A model generated the notes under the pieces. It searched no databases. It saw only the letters and a program-made list of their open reading frames with translations, and was not told where the DNA came from. From contig JAUNQD010000023.1 of the NCBI GenBank assembly GCA_030536355.1, forward strand, positions 1-34,394: a stretch of 34,394 nt of DNA. The letters run 5' to 3'. Shown one piece after another: positions 1 to 5,995 of this stretch; the first letter of the stretch is position 1; each line of letters begins with the position of its first letter. A program made the translations under genes and the position numbers. This stretch comes from Bacillota bacterium (GTDB taxonomy: Bacteria > Bacillota > Clostridia > Peptostreptococcales > Anaerovoracaceae).

Positions 1-20
1 TTTCCACTTTCGTTTCCACT
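1..20. other. Candidate attachment site (left, attL-like)
   Basis: The window opens with tttccac and repeats gtttccac at 12-19. The last eight bases of the window (34387-34394) are also gtttccac, just past the integrase stop codon. Short identical sequences at both prophage ends beside an integrase are what site-specific integration leaves. The repeat is very short and may continue outside the window, so this is a weak call. Confidence 0.35.
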
Positions 21-43
21 CCTATATAAATAGGTAGGGATTT

Positions 44-256
44 TTATTCTTCATCTATTACTATGATCAGCATATCACCTGAGTCTATGTATTTCCATAT
101 ATAAATCCACATATTCTCGTCTTGATCATGATGATTCACAGCACACTCATGGTTGATGCCTTCGGTTTCATCGGCGATTTTCCAGACAGCCTCTCTGGCG
201 TCTTCACCAAATTCGTAGTCTTTGTAGTGCTTTCCGTTTACAGATACTCTAAACAT
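44..256 (-). CDS. Small hypothetical protein at the prophage edge
   Basis: A 70-residue acidic soluble protein of no family I recognise. A strong ribosome binding site (AGGAGG about 5 nt before ATG) supports the start. It is the last gene of the minus-strand lytic unit, beyond the holin, separated from it by about 40 nt. The position between the lysis genes and the attachment site is where accessory lysogenic-conversion genes often sit. It has no signal peptide and no membrane segment; the C-terminal part is rich in I, W, D and E. Function unknown. Confidence 0.65.
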   Translation of the reverse strand: MFRVSVNGKHYKDYEFGEDAREAVWKIADETEGINHECAVNHHDQDENMWIYIWKYIDSGDMLIIVIDEE

Positions 257-297
257 AATAGCCTCCTCCTTTGTATTTTATTATACCATATACCAGG

Positions 298-753
298 TTA
301 CTTTTCATCATTGCCTTCCGGTGGCGCCGGAAGCTCATCTGTATATTTGCCCAGGACAGCCCTCACCTTTATCCATACACCTTTTACTGGAAGCCCGCAC
401 AAAGACATATTTTTTAATATACTAGTCGCTTCATATGCCAAGAATAATAATGTAAAAAAGCCCGTCATGCCGATAAACTCTAAACCAAGAGTAATTCTGA
501 CCTCTTCCGGGATAAACCCGATCAGGTTGAGTTGTATGATCTCATCGATAAGGGCAAAAAGCACAAGCGATGCTAATATACCCGCTTTCCGCCTTATGCC
601 ATCTATGCCAATGCTACTGTTGAACTTCTTTTCCCCTATTGCCCTTATTATCCCGAATACGGTATCAAATATCACTGCAATCACAGTCAGCTGAATCAGC
701 GCATTGTGTGCTGCATGATCACAAACTACAGATATAAAGTTCATTAGTTCCAT
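298..753 (-). CDS. Phage holin (TcdE/phage_holin_4 family)
   Basis: A 151-residue membrane protein expected to form the lesions that release endolysin through the cytoplasmic membrane. Hydrophobic segments lie near residues 18-38, 58-80 and 85-110. The central stretch FNSSIGIDGIRRKAGIL matches the hallmark S-S-x-G-x-x-G-x-x-R-K region of the Gram-positive phage_holin_4/TcdE family. The C-terminus is charged (ending PPEGNDEK), as usual for this family. A ribosome binding site (AGGAGGTAAAA then ATG) decides the start. It lies directly downstream of the endolysin, completing the lysis cassette. Confidence 0.9.
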   Translation of the reverse strand: MELMNFISVVCDHAAHNALIQLTVIAVIFDTVFGIIRAIGEKKFNSSIGIDGIRRKAGILASLVLFALIDEIIQLNLIGFIPEEVRITLGLEFIGMTGFFTLLFLAYEATSILKNMSLCGLPVKGVWIKVRAVLGKYTDELPAPPEGNDEK

Positions 754-762
754 TTTTACCTC

Positions 763-1707
763 CTATCTTACATAAACGTTGTTGCCCAGCTCTGCGCATA
801 CATATCCTGATGGGATCTGCAGCCAGATACCACCAGTTGTTCTTACGACTTTCTTGCAAGTCACTCTAGTACCCTTCTTTAAGGTGGCCTTTGTCTGTAC
901 AAAGGAATGTTTCTTGCCGTCTGCAGTAAGTTCGCTACGATCTTTCCATCTGTAGTCAGTGCCCGGTCCTGTTCTAACCTTCATGTTTGATGTCAGTGTA
1001 TAGACCTTGCCGACTTCATACTTGCAAGGAGTTTCGATTGTTTCATCTTCCTTGTCTTTTCTCAGGAGGTCGTTGACCATGGCCTGTACAGCAGTGCTAT
1101 TGTATCCTGCAGCTGTGAGTTTCTGCCTTCTTATAGGGTTGTCTCCCCACTTGCCGGCAATAACTTCCTTTGCCACTTCCAGGATGCCCTTGGATCCAGA
1201 ACCACTTGAAACTGCAGAATCATACTTCGGTACAACGAACCCTCTTATGTATCTTCCGTTCACTGCCAGCTTTCTGATCATAGCGGCATCGTTATAGTTT
1301 CCTTCTACCACATAGATGATTCCATTCACGACCTTTATTGCTAAGCCTACATGCTCAGGCGATCCAGTGCAATCTCCTTTACCATCGTCGTCCCAGTCGT
1401 ACATAACTGCCTCACCGCCGATCGGAACATAGGCATCATTCTCATTCCATATGCCCATGCTCTTAGCTTTCTCGATCATTTTGCTGCATGATACTTCCAG
1501 AGGGAATATATCTTCACATCCTGTTGCTATAGCTGCAGCACTAACGGTACCTGCGCACCATGGGTCTGAATATGAGAGTTTGTGCCCCCTTGCCCTTGGT
1601 GTGTGTGAGTTATATATGTCAATGATCTTCTTATGTGAGCCGTCCGACTCCTTGCATCCAACCCAAGATTCCATCTGGGCGATCATTTTGTTTCTGTCAT
1701 AACCCAT
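763..1707 (-). CDS. Endolysin: CHAP-like peptidase/amidase, Cpl-7 and SH3-like domains
   Basis: A 314-residue three-part lysin. Residues 1-163 are a CHAP/NlpC-like catalytic domain with nucleophile Cys51 in DPWCAGTVS, His119 in PEHVGL and a polar VEGN motif near 134-137. Residues 174-215 form one Cpl-7 (CW_7) wall-binding repeat (VIAGKWGDNPIRRQKLTAAG). Residues 229-314 are an SH3-like wall-binding domain (KVRTGPG, IPSGYVCAEL). It cleaves host peptidoglycan at the end of infection and has no signal peptide, so it needs the adjacent holin. The ribosome binding site AAGGAAGGTG lies before ATG. A strong terminator lies upstream at 1746-1775, so expression needs read-through or an unseen promoter. 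Confidence 0.92.
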   Translation of the reverse strand: MGYDRNKMIAQMESWVGCKESDGSHKKIIDIYNSHTPRARGHKLSYSDPWCAGTVSAAAIATGCEDIFPLEVSCSKMIEKAKSMGIWNENDAYVPIGGEAVMYDWDDDGKGDCTGSPEHVGLAIKVVNGIIYVVEGNYNDAAMIRKLAVNGRYIRGFVVPKYDSAVSSGSGSKGILEVAKEVIAGKWGDNPIRRQKLTAAGYNSTAVQAMVNDLLRKDKEDETIETPCKYEVGKVYTLTSNMKVRTGPGTDYRWKDRSELTADGKKHSFVQTKATLKKGTRVTCKKVVRTTGGIWLQIPSGYVCAELGNNVYVR

Positions 1708-1745
1708 ATCGATTTCACCTTCCTTTCTTTTGTTTTCAATAACAT

Positions 1746-1775
1746 AAAAACAGCCTTCTTATAAAGAAAGCTGTT
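1746..1775 (-). terminator. Intrinsic terminator between tail genes and lysis cassette
   Basis: Read on the minus strand, a 12-bp stem (AACAGC..., one G-U pair, 3-nt loop; arms 1764-1775 and 1749-1760) is followed by a run of Ts. It lies after the last tail-region gene and before the endolysin, so it would separate structural and lysis transcription unless antitermination occurs. The plus strand also has a T-rich flank at 1774-1780. Confidence 0.75.
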
Positions 1776-1823
1776 CTTTTACCTATTAAGTTTGCAAAAC
1801 TGTGTGTTTTGACAAGTTGCAAC

Positions 1824-2108
1824 CTATTTGGTTGCCATTTCAGATTCTATCCTGTTGATTTCTTCCCTTGCTGTTTTTCGCGCCGCCAGCACTTCAGCAT
1901 AAGTGATTTTTACATCCCTGAAGAACTTCAGAACCACTACGAAGGTTTCAGCCAGTGAAGCCGTTGCCATGCTTTCGATGAATGATTCAAAGATTTTCAA
2001 AGGGATGTGGTCTGTCTGGACAAGGAATGTTTGGTAAAATAACATGTTATCATCATAAAATTCTTTGTCTGCCATGCTATACTTTTGCAGTAATTCTTTT
2101 GGTATCAT
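1824..2108 (-). CDS. Conserved-type small phage protein after the tail-fibre genes
   Basis: A 94-residue, largely helical protein with an amphipathic C-terminal half (KTAREEINRIESEM). It has no motif I can name. It occupies the slot between receptor-binding genes and lysis genes, where XkdX-like or tail-accessory proteins usually lie. The ribosome binding site (GTAGGTGATTG before ATG) is moderate. The intrinsic terminator follows about 50 nt downstream. It does not carry a poly-G tract, unlike the genes before it. Confidence 0.65.
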   Translation of the reverse strand: MIPKELLQKYSMADKEFYDDNMLFYQTFLVQTDHIPLKIFESFIESMATASLAETFVVVLKFFRDVKITYAEVLAARKTAREEINRIESEMATK

Positions 2109-2116
2109 TCAATCAC

Positions 2117-2578
2117 CTACTTCCATAAACCAGCAACTGTATATATTATTCTAACGGGACGTGTAGCAGAGACTGACGCTGTTCTTGTTAATGAAAATTC
2201 ACCCGTTCTACTTGTTGTTGGATAATAGTCCCCAGTGGTTTTATTCGTTCCTACCATAAGTGTTAATGAAGCATCTGTTGCATACGCCTTCATTTCTGAA
2301 CTGATTAATTTTGTTAAAGTAAAAGGAAAGTCACGAGAATTAATTGCACATAGATACAAAGAACCCCAAGCGGTAAAATTACCGCTACTAACTATGGTGT
2401 CTCGATATCCTTTCATCTCCACAAAACCACTGTTCATTTTTTTGTAATACCATGTGGTGTCGTCTAATACAACCGTATTTTCTTCAACGATATAGTCAGC
2501 AATCAAACCAAGCTTATATACTATGTCTTTAATTTTTAAAGCGATATCTTTTAGCTTTTCATCGAAAGGAACTAACAT
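2117..2578 (-). CDS. Small tail-tip protein, fourth of the accessory set (no poly-G end)
   Basis: A 153-residue protein starting MLVPFDEKLKDIALKI: an N-terminal amphipathic helix of about 35 residues, then a beta-rich domain ending in VRIIYTVAGLWK. The helix-plus-beta layout matches the three genes before it (shared L-x-D-I spacing in the helix), so they look like paralogous receptor-binding or fibre-tip modules. ATG at 2578 is preferred over upstream GTG because AGGAGG lies 8 nt before it. The preceding gene stops at 2572, overlapping this start (ATGTTAG). It is the only member that ends without a G tract. Receptor binding is inferred from position and architecture. Confidence 0.75.
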   Translation of the reverse strand: MLVPFDEKLKDIALKIKDIVYKLGLIADYIVEENTVVLDDTTWYYKKMNSGFVEMKGYRDTIVSSGNFTAWGSLYLCAINSRDFPFTLTKLISSEMKAYATDASLTLMVGTNKTTGDYYPTTSRTGEFSLTRTASVSATRPVRIIYTVAGLWK

Positions 2579-3051
2579 ACCGCCCACCTCCTTCGGAGAT
2601 GGGAAATGAGGTTAGTTAGTACCCCCCCCCGACAAATTCTACGAATTTTAACAGGCACATAATAGCTGGTGCTCGATTCAGGCACCGCGTTTGCATTCTT
2701 TAAATAGCCTGTAGTAAATGTAATTCCTGTCGTTTTTACAGTTACGTCTCGCCACATTGTCTGTGTTTGACCTGCTGATGAATAGCCATAATATTGTGAA
2801 TATCGCTGTTTTGTGCCATCCACTATAAAAAGACCGGTGAAATACGCGACTTCTGCTGTTGCATGTCCTTTAAATGTAATAGCTATTAAATCACCCTCTA
2901 TTAAATCCATGTTAATAGTTTGTGCTTTGAATGCGCTTGACGGGCTAGGGTTTTGCCACAAAAGTTCAAGTTCGAGTTTTTTGTTTATCAAGCTTATGAG
3001 TTCAAGCATCTTCAGAAGTATATCTTTAAGAAGGCTTATTATGCTACGCAT
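2572..3051 (-). CDS. Small tail-tip protein, third of the accessory set, ends through a G9 tract
   Basis: A 159-residue protein beginning MRSIISLLKDILLKML: an N-terminal hydrophobic/amphipathic helix, then a beta-rich domain (FKGHATAEVAYFTGLFIVDG). Near the end the gene crosses a run of nine Gs (2622-2630 on this strand). The residues after it (VLTNLISHLRRRWAVC) are encoded by the intergenic region and ribosome binding site of the next gene. With 8 or 10 Gs the protein would instead end within a few codons (RGGY or RGGGTN). The start is ATG at 3051 with AGGAGG 8 nt upstream. It overlaps the preceding gene by 8 nt. Confidence 0.75.
   Translation of the reverse strand: MRSIISLLKDILLKMLELISLINKKLELELLWQNPSPSSAFKAQTINMDLIEGDLIAITFKGHATAEVAYFTGLFIVDGTKQRYSQYYGYSSAGQTQTMWRDVTVKTTGITFTTGYLKNANAVPESSTSYYVPVKIRRICRGGVLTNLISHLRRRWAVC
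2622..2630 (-). repeat. Poly-G tract (G9) at the 3' end of the third accessory tail gene
   Basis: Nine consecutive Gs on the coding strand, 43 nt before the ATG of the next gene. At nine Gs the reading frame runs through the next ribosome binding site and stops on its start codon. At eight or ten it stops within four codons. Homopolymers of this length are prone to slipped-strand mispairing. Confidence 0.85.
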
Positions 3052-3553
3052 AACATACACCTCCTCTCAAGAGTCTTCTTAATATAGTTAAGAAGTACCC
3101 CCCCCCAATGATATTTTTGAGGGCATCGGGGAGCTTTGGTTCTACGCCTTTGATTCTTTTGATAAAAGCTGTTTCAGGTGTCCATATCGTTGTTCCTGAA
3201 CGACCACCATAACGACAAGTTTTAACTGTCAGCGCATCTCCTGATACAGTGAATGAAAACTCAAAGTGTACAAAGGCTGTGGATACACCTTGCACAAACC
3301 CTGACCCTCTGAAATAATCATCAGGCTCAAGGCGACAAATAATCCCACCAAAGGTGTCGTAGGGAAATACTTCTATAGTCTCATATTTTGATATATCTGT
3401 TACGGTTTTAGTTCCACTCGTCCAATTAGAAGATAAGGTTAGCAGCATCTTGTTTTTCAGCGTGAAATACTCAAATATGGCTTCATGGATAGCTTTGAAA
3501 TTTGCCACCGCCTCTCTCACGTCTTCGAGGAATTTAGTTATAGGCAATGCCAT
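3044..3553 (-). CDS. Small tail-tip protein, second of the accessory set, ends through a G9 tract
   Basis: A 169-residue protein starting MALPITKFLEDVREAVANF: an N-terminal coiled-coil-like helix followed by a beta-rich domain (FVHFEFSFTVSGDALTVKTC). The C-terminal residues after the G9 tract at 3098-3106 read YFLTILRRLLRGGVCYA and derive from the junction with the next gene. ATG at 3553 is preferred over GTG at 3562 because AAAGGAGG sits 8 nt upstream. With 8 or 11 Gs the protein would end GTS right after the glycines. It is probably a fibre-tip or receptor-binding module like its neighbours; no named family is recognised. Confidence 0.75.
   Translation of the reverse strand: MALPITKFLEDVREAVANFKAIHEAIFEYFTLKNKMLLTLSSNWTSGTKTVTDISKYETIEVFPYDTFGGIICRLEPDDYFRGSGFVQGVSTAFVHFEFSFTVSGDALTVKTCRYGGRSGTTIWTPETAFIKRIKGVEPKLPDALKNIIGGGYFLTILRRLLRGGVCYA
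3098..3106 (-). repeat. Poly-G tract (G9) at the 3' end of the second accessory tail gene
   Basis: Nine Gs on the coding strand, exactly 46 nt before the ATG of the next gene, the same distance as at the tract at 3600-3609. The current length gives read-through past the next start (stop at 3044). Eight or eleven Gs give an immediate GTS-stop. Confidence 0.85.
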
Positions 3554-4038
3554 AGCAAACACCTCCTTTGAAAAAGGCTTTTAAGCGGGTTAGGATGTAC
3601 CCCCCCCCCAGCAATAATGTATGAGCCATCAATAATAATCTTGGCTCCCGATGATATTGCTTGATTTCCCAAGACAACTGCTAAACTATCGTTATAGACA
3701 TATCCGCTCATCGGTGCAGTTCCTGCATATCTTGCAACTGCCAAAGCAAATGCGGTGTTTTCAGTTCCTGCCGGCAAACCGCCCATCGCTGTCCAATAGT
3801 CATTTCCTGCAAGGCTCACTTTCCCCACAAGAACCATATGGATGTATACCCTTTTTCCTATTACTCTGTATCCGCCAGATTCTATGGCGAACCTGCTTCC
3901 TGTTATAGTGATTCCGTCTGTAATATACTCTGTGTTTAGGATTTCTTGCACAAGGTTATATGTTATGGACAACTTCTCTTTAATTGTACCAACAGCCTTT
4001 CGTATATCCTCTAAAAGCTCGTTTATTTCCTTTATCAT
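3538..4038 (-). CDS. Small tail-tip protein, first of the accessory set, ends through a G10 tract
   Basis: A 166-residue protein. Residues 1-36 form a coiled-coil helix (IKEINELLEDIRKAV). Then comes a beta-rich domain resembling the knob of Gram-positive phage fibres (GYRVIGKRVYIHMVLVG, MGGLPAGTENTAFALAVARY). It crosses a G10 tract at 3600-3609. The tail after it (VHPNPLKSLFQRRCLLWHCL) is junction sequence and stops inside the next gene. The ribosome binding site GAAAGGAG (4 nt before ATG) is buried in a hairpin at 4043-4068, so translation may depend on ribosomes finishing the upstream collar frame at 4075. Confidence 0.78.
   Translation of the reverse strand: MIKEINELLEDIRKAVGTIKEKLSITYNLVQEILNTEYITDGITITGSRFAIESGGYRVIGKRVYIHMVLVGKVSLAGNDYWTAMGGLPAGTENTAFALAVARYAGTAPMSGYVYNDSLAVVLGNQAISSGAKIIIDGSYIIAGGGVHPNPLKSLFQRRCLLWHCL
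3600..3609 (-). repeat. Poly-G tract (G10) at the 3' end of the first accessory tail gene
   Basis: Ten Gs on the coding strand, the longest of the four tracts, 46 nt before the next ATG. Eight or eleven Gs would make the gene end GTS-stop. Nine Gs would give a tail starting YILTRLKAFFKGGVCY, closely matching the tail the second gene currently has, which suggests the junctions share descent. Confidence 0.85.
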
Positions 4039-4042
4039 GTTT

Positions 4043-4070
4043 CTCCTTTCCCACTCCCGAGAAAGGAGTG
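4043..4070 (-). promoter_or_regulatory. Hairpin sequestering a ribosome binding site
   Basis: On the mRNA, CUCCUUUC (4068-4061) pairs perfectly with GAAAGGAG (4050-4043), which is the ribosome binding site of the gene starting at 4038. A competing hairpin, CACUCC (4070-4065) with GGAGUG (4058-4053), would free it. The stop codon of the upstream collar frame (4077-4075) lies 4 nt before these structures, so a terminating ribosome would melt the sequestering arm. This is a direct sequence observation; the coupling role is inferred. Confidence 0.6.
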
Positions 4071-4074
4071 TATA

Positions 4075-4523
4075 TTATGATACTCTTCGCCAGTAGTAGA
4101 CTGTGGTAGATGGTTGGATGTTGTTGTGCGGTTGGTCTCCGCCTCGGTTTGTACCAGCAGGAAGCATTTCTCCACTACTATGATTCACCCATCCACGAGG
4201 ATTTGAGCCATAAGAAGCCATTGTGCTGGATTTTAAGTAAAGCCCTTTGGCATTACCGCCTAATGCTGCTCCGTCATTTGTGTATAAATGCCCTACATGA
4301 CTTGGTATTTCGCTTTCTTTCAGCTGATGTTCCTTCTCGCCAAGCTCAAGTCCTGCCGTAGCAAAATCTTCATCATCTTCATCCACGCCTACCAACGTTC
4401 TACCTTTAGCGAATCTTTCCCATGTCATCCATGGGAATAATCTGTTAGGATCAAATTTACTGTTGTCGGTCGGTATTACGCATCCAGGAAAGAATACGAA
4501 ATCAAGTAGATGTACTACCCCCC
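4075..4523 (-). CDS. Collar/fibre-tip domain, frame-shifted C-terminal part of the DUF859 tail protein
   Basis: A reading frame of about 147 residues downstream of a G7 tract. Start: VVHLLDFVFFPGCVIP; middle: WMTWERFAKGRTLVGVDED with KEHQLKESEIPSHVGHLY; end: QPHNNIQPSTTVYYWRR. These are hallmarks of the collar-like C-terminal domain of Gram-positive phage fibres and baseplate proteins (x-G-T/W-E-x-F, E-I/M-P-S-H, P-H-N-N-x-Q-P, Y-x-W-x-R). An ATG at 4548 could start it, but has no ribosome binding site and lies in the upstream gene. The natural reading is a continuation of the upstream fibre after a -1 frameshift or one extra G, giving a fused protein of about 636 residues. Confidence 0.8.
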
Positions 4524-5984
4524 CGACGTACCAAAGACTTCTTCCCAAAGGGCTAGGGTTTCGTCGTCAAGTTCTATGAAGAGATCGCCTGTGAACAGTG
4601 CGTCCCATCCGTTGGCTACCACAAATCCGTCCCTTTCAGCTTCACCGCCGATGGTTACTCCTGTACCTCCTGCCTTTCTTGAGAGGACCACGATACCTGT
4701 AGTCATCCTCATCCCTTCAGGAGAGTTGATCTTGTCCGAAGGCTGCGCGATGTATTCATATGTCACAGATGAATCCGTGCCGGCAATGATCACTTCTGCA
4801 GTGCCTTCCCAAGCATCAAGCGTAACTGATCTTTCTGTATAAGTCTCTTCTGTCGTCTTTTTGTACGATAGCTTCAAAGCTCTTGTATTATTCTCTTCTA
4901 CAGAAGCAAACTTATATTTGATAATTACTTTCGTGTTCTCTCCGGCGCTGTCTCTAGTTCCGCTCGAATCACAGTAGTAATATTCCATAGAAAGAATCGC
5001 AGGCATTGAATAATCGATAACTTCTACAGGTTCTATCTTTTCAGCCGTTCTGCCACGGCTATCTGTGACCTCTACTTTCAGTTGCAGCTGACCTGATGTA
5101 TTGATAACATTTGATGTAAACGCCTGCTGCATATAATTTACTCCATCCAGTGTGGATGAGTATCTATTGATGGAGGATCCGTATACGCCTTCTGCATCGA
5201 TCTCAACATTTAGCTGCGACTGTGTCTTTATGAACAGTCCGAACGCCTCATCGATCTTTAGTACCGCTTCAGCGATGGTTATGTCGTTGATCACCGGAAC
5301 TATTTCATCAGGAACGGTCACTCCAAGATTTATAGTCTTTGTTCCCAGCAACGTTCCGCTTGAGTTATACGTCTTGCAGTTGATCAAAACGCTTCCACTT
5401 ACCGATGTAGGAATTTGACTTGCAAGTTCTACAGGTGGAGTCCACTCTTTGCTCGTCCCTAAATTTGTTCCTATTGATTCTGATACGCTGCCTATTTCAT
5501 AAGTCAGCTCATGATAAAATGTATCCACTGCTCTAGGCATCGATATAACAACCGGGCTTCCAAGTTCAACACTATCAAGTGAAAGCGTAGGTGTTGTTGC
5601 TCTTGGTATAGGTGTCAGTTCAAATGTTGCGTTACCGCTGACATTACCCGATCCGTAAAACCATCCTGCTACACTTATAGAAAATGACTTAGATCCATCA
5701 GTGCCATGTGGGATTCGTGCCGTGCCTGACAGCTTTTGATATGTGCCATTACCTATAATGTTTGAGTATGTTCCGCCGCTTGATACCTTGGATCCATTTA
5801 TGTATACGCTTGTTATCTTTACAGCATTGGTATACCATTCATTGGATCCACCAACCGCAATACCTGCTGTCCAGCTTATGTCTGTATAGTTTCCGTCTAT
5901 TGATTGGCCAGTCTGCCACCAGGATACGTAAAGCCTAGAGCTTCGCGCGTATCCGGAATAGACCGTGCCGCTTGTTACTGCCAT
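4515..5984 (-). CDS. Tail fibre/minor structural protein (DUF859-like)
   Basis: A 489-residue beta-rich protein. The N-terminus (SGTVYSGYARSSRLYVSW, then IPHGTDGSKSFSISVAGWF and ATFELTPIPRATTP) is typical of the DUF859 siphovirus minor structural family. Repeated Ig-like strands fill the middle (PVINDITIAEAVL, VEVTDSRGRTAEK). The C-terminal GGTGVTIGGEAERDGFVVANGW is the usual shaft-end motif in such fibres. The gene currently ends FGTSGG-stop at a G7 tract, with the collar domain continuing in the -1 frame. Family members usually carry the tip in the same polypeptide, so this gene is split, phase-off or uses programmed frameshifting. It follows Tal with a strong GGAGG site. Confidence 0.85.
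   Translation of the reverse strand: MAVTSGTVYSGYARSSRLYVSWWQTGQSIDGNYTDISWTAGIAVGGSNEWYTNAVKITSVYINGSKVSSGGTYSNIIGNGTYQKLSGTARIPHGTDGSKSFSISVAGWFYGSGNVSGNATFELTPIPRATTPTLSLDSVELGSPVVISMPRAVDTFYHELTYEIGSVSESIGTNLGTSKEWTPPVELASQIPTSVSGSVLINCKTYNSSGTLLGTKTINLGVTVPDEIVPVINDITIAEAVLKIDEAFGLFIKTQSQLNVEIDAEGVYGSSINRYSSTLDGVNYMQQAFTSNVINTSGQLQLKVEVTDSRGRTAEKIEPVEVIDYSMPAILSMEYYYCDSSGTRDSAGENTKVIIKYKFASVEENNTRALKLSYKKTTEETYTERSVTLDAWEGTAEVIIAGTDSSVTYEYIAQPSDKINSPEGMRMTTGIVVLSRKAGGTGVTIGGEAERDGFVVANGWDALFTGDLFIELDDETLALWEEVFGTSGG
4518..4524 (-). repeat. Poly-G tract (G7) separating the fibre body from the collar domain
   Basis: Seven Gs on the coding strand directly followed by the TAG stop of the fibre gene. 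Eight Gs, or a -1 ribosomal slip on G-GGG-GGG, would join the two frames (S-G-G then V-V-H-L-L-D). It is the first of four G tracts in this 2-kb region. Confidence 0.85.
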
Positions 5985-5995
5985 GCTTTACCTCC

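Noticed and set aside
122..694. Plus-strand open frame of 190 codons over the holin
   Set aside because: Antisense to the holin and the 70-residue gene, both with strong ribosome binding sites on the other strand.
2117..4548. Diversity-generating retroelement or invertible fibre locus
   Set aside because: No reverse transcriptase, template/variable repeat pair, invertase or flanking inverted repeats are visible; only G tracts are.
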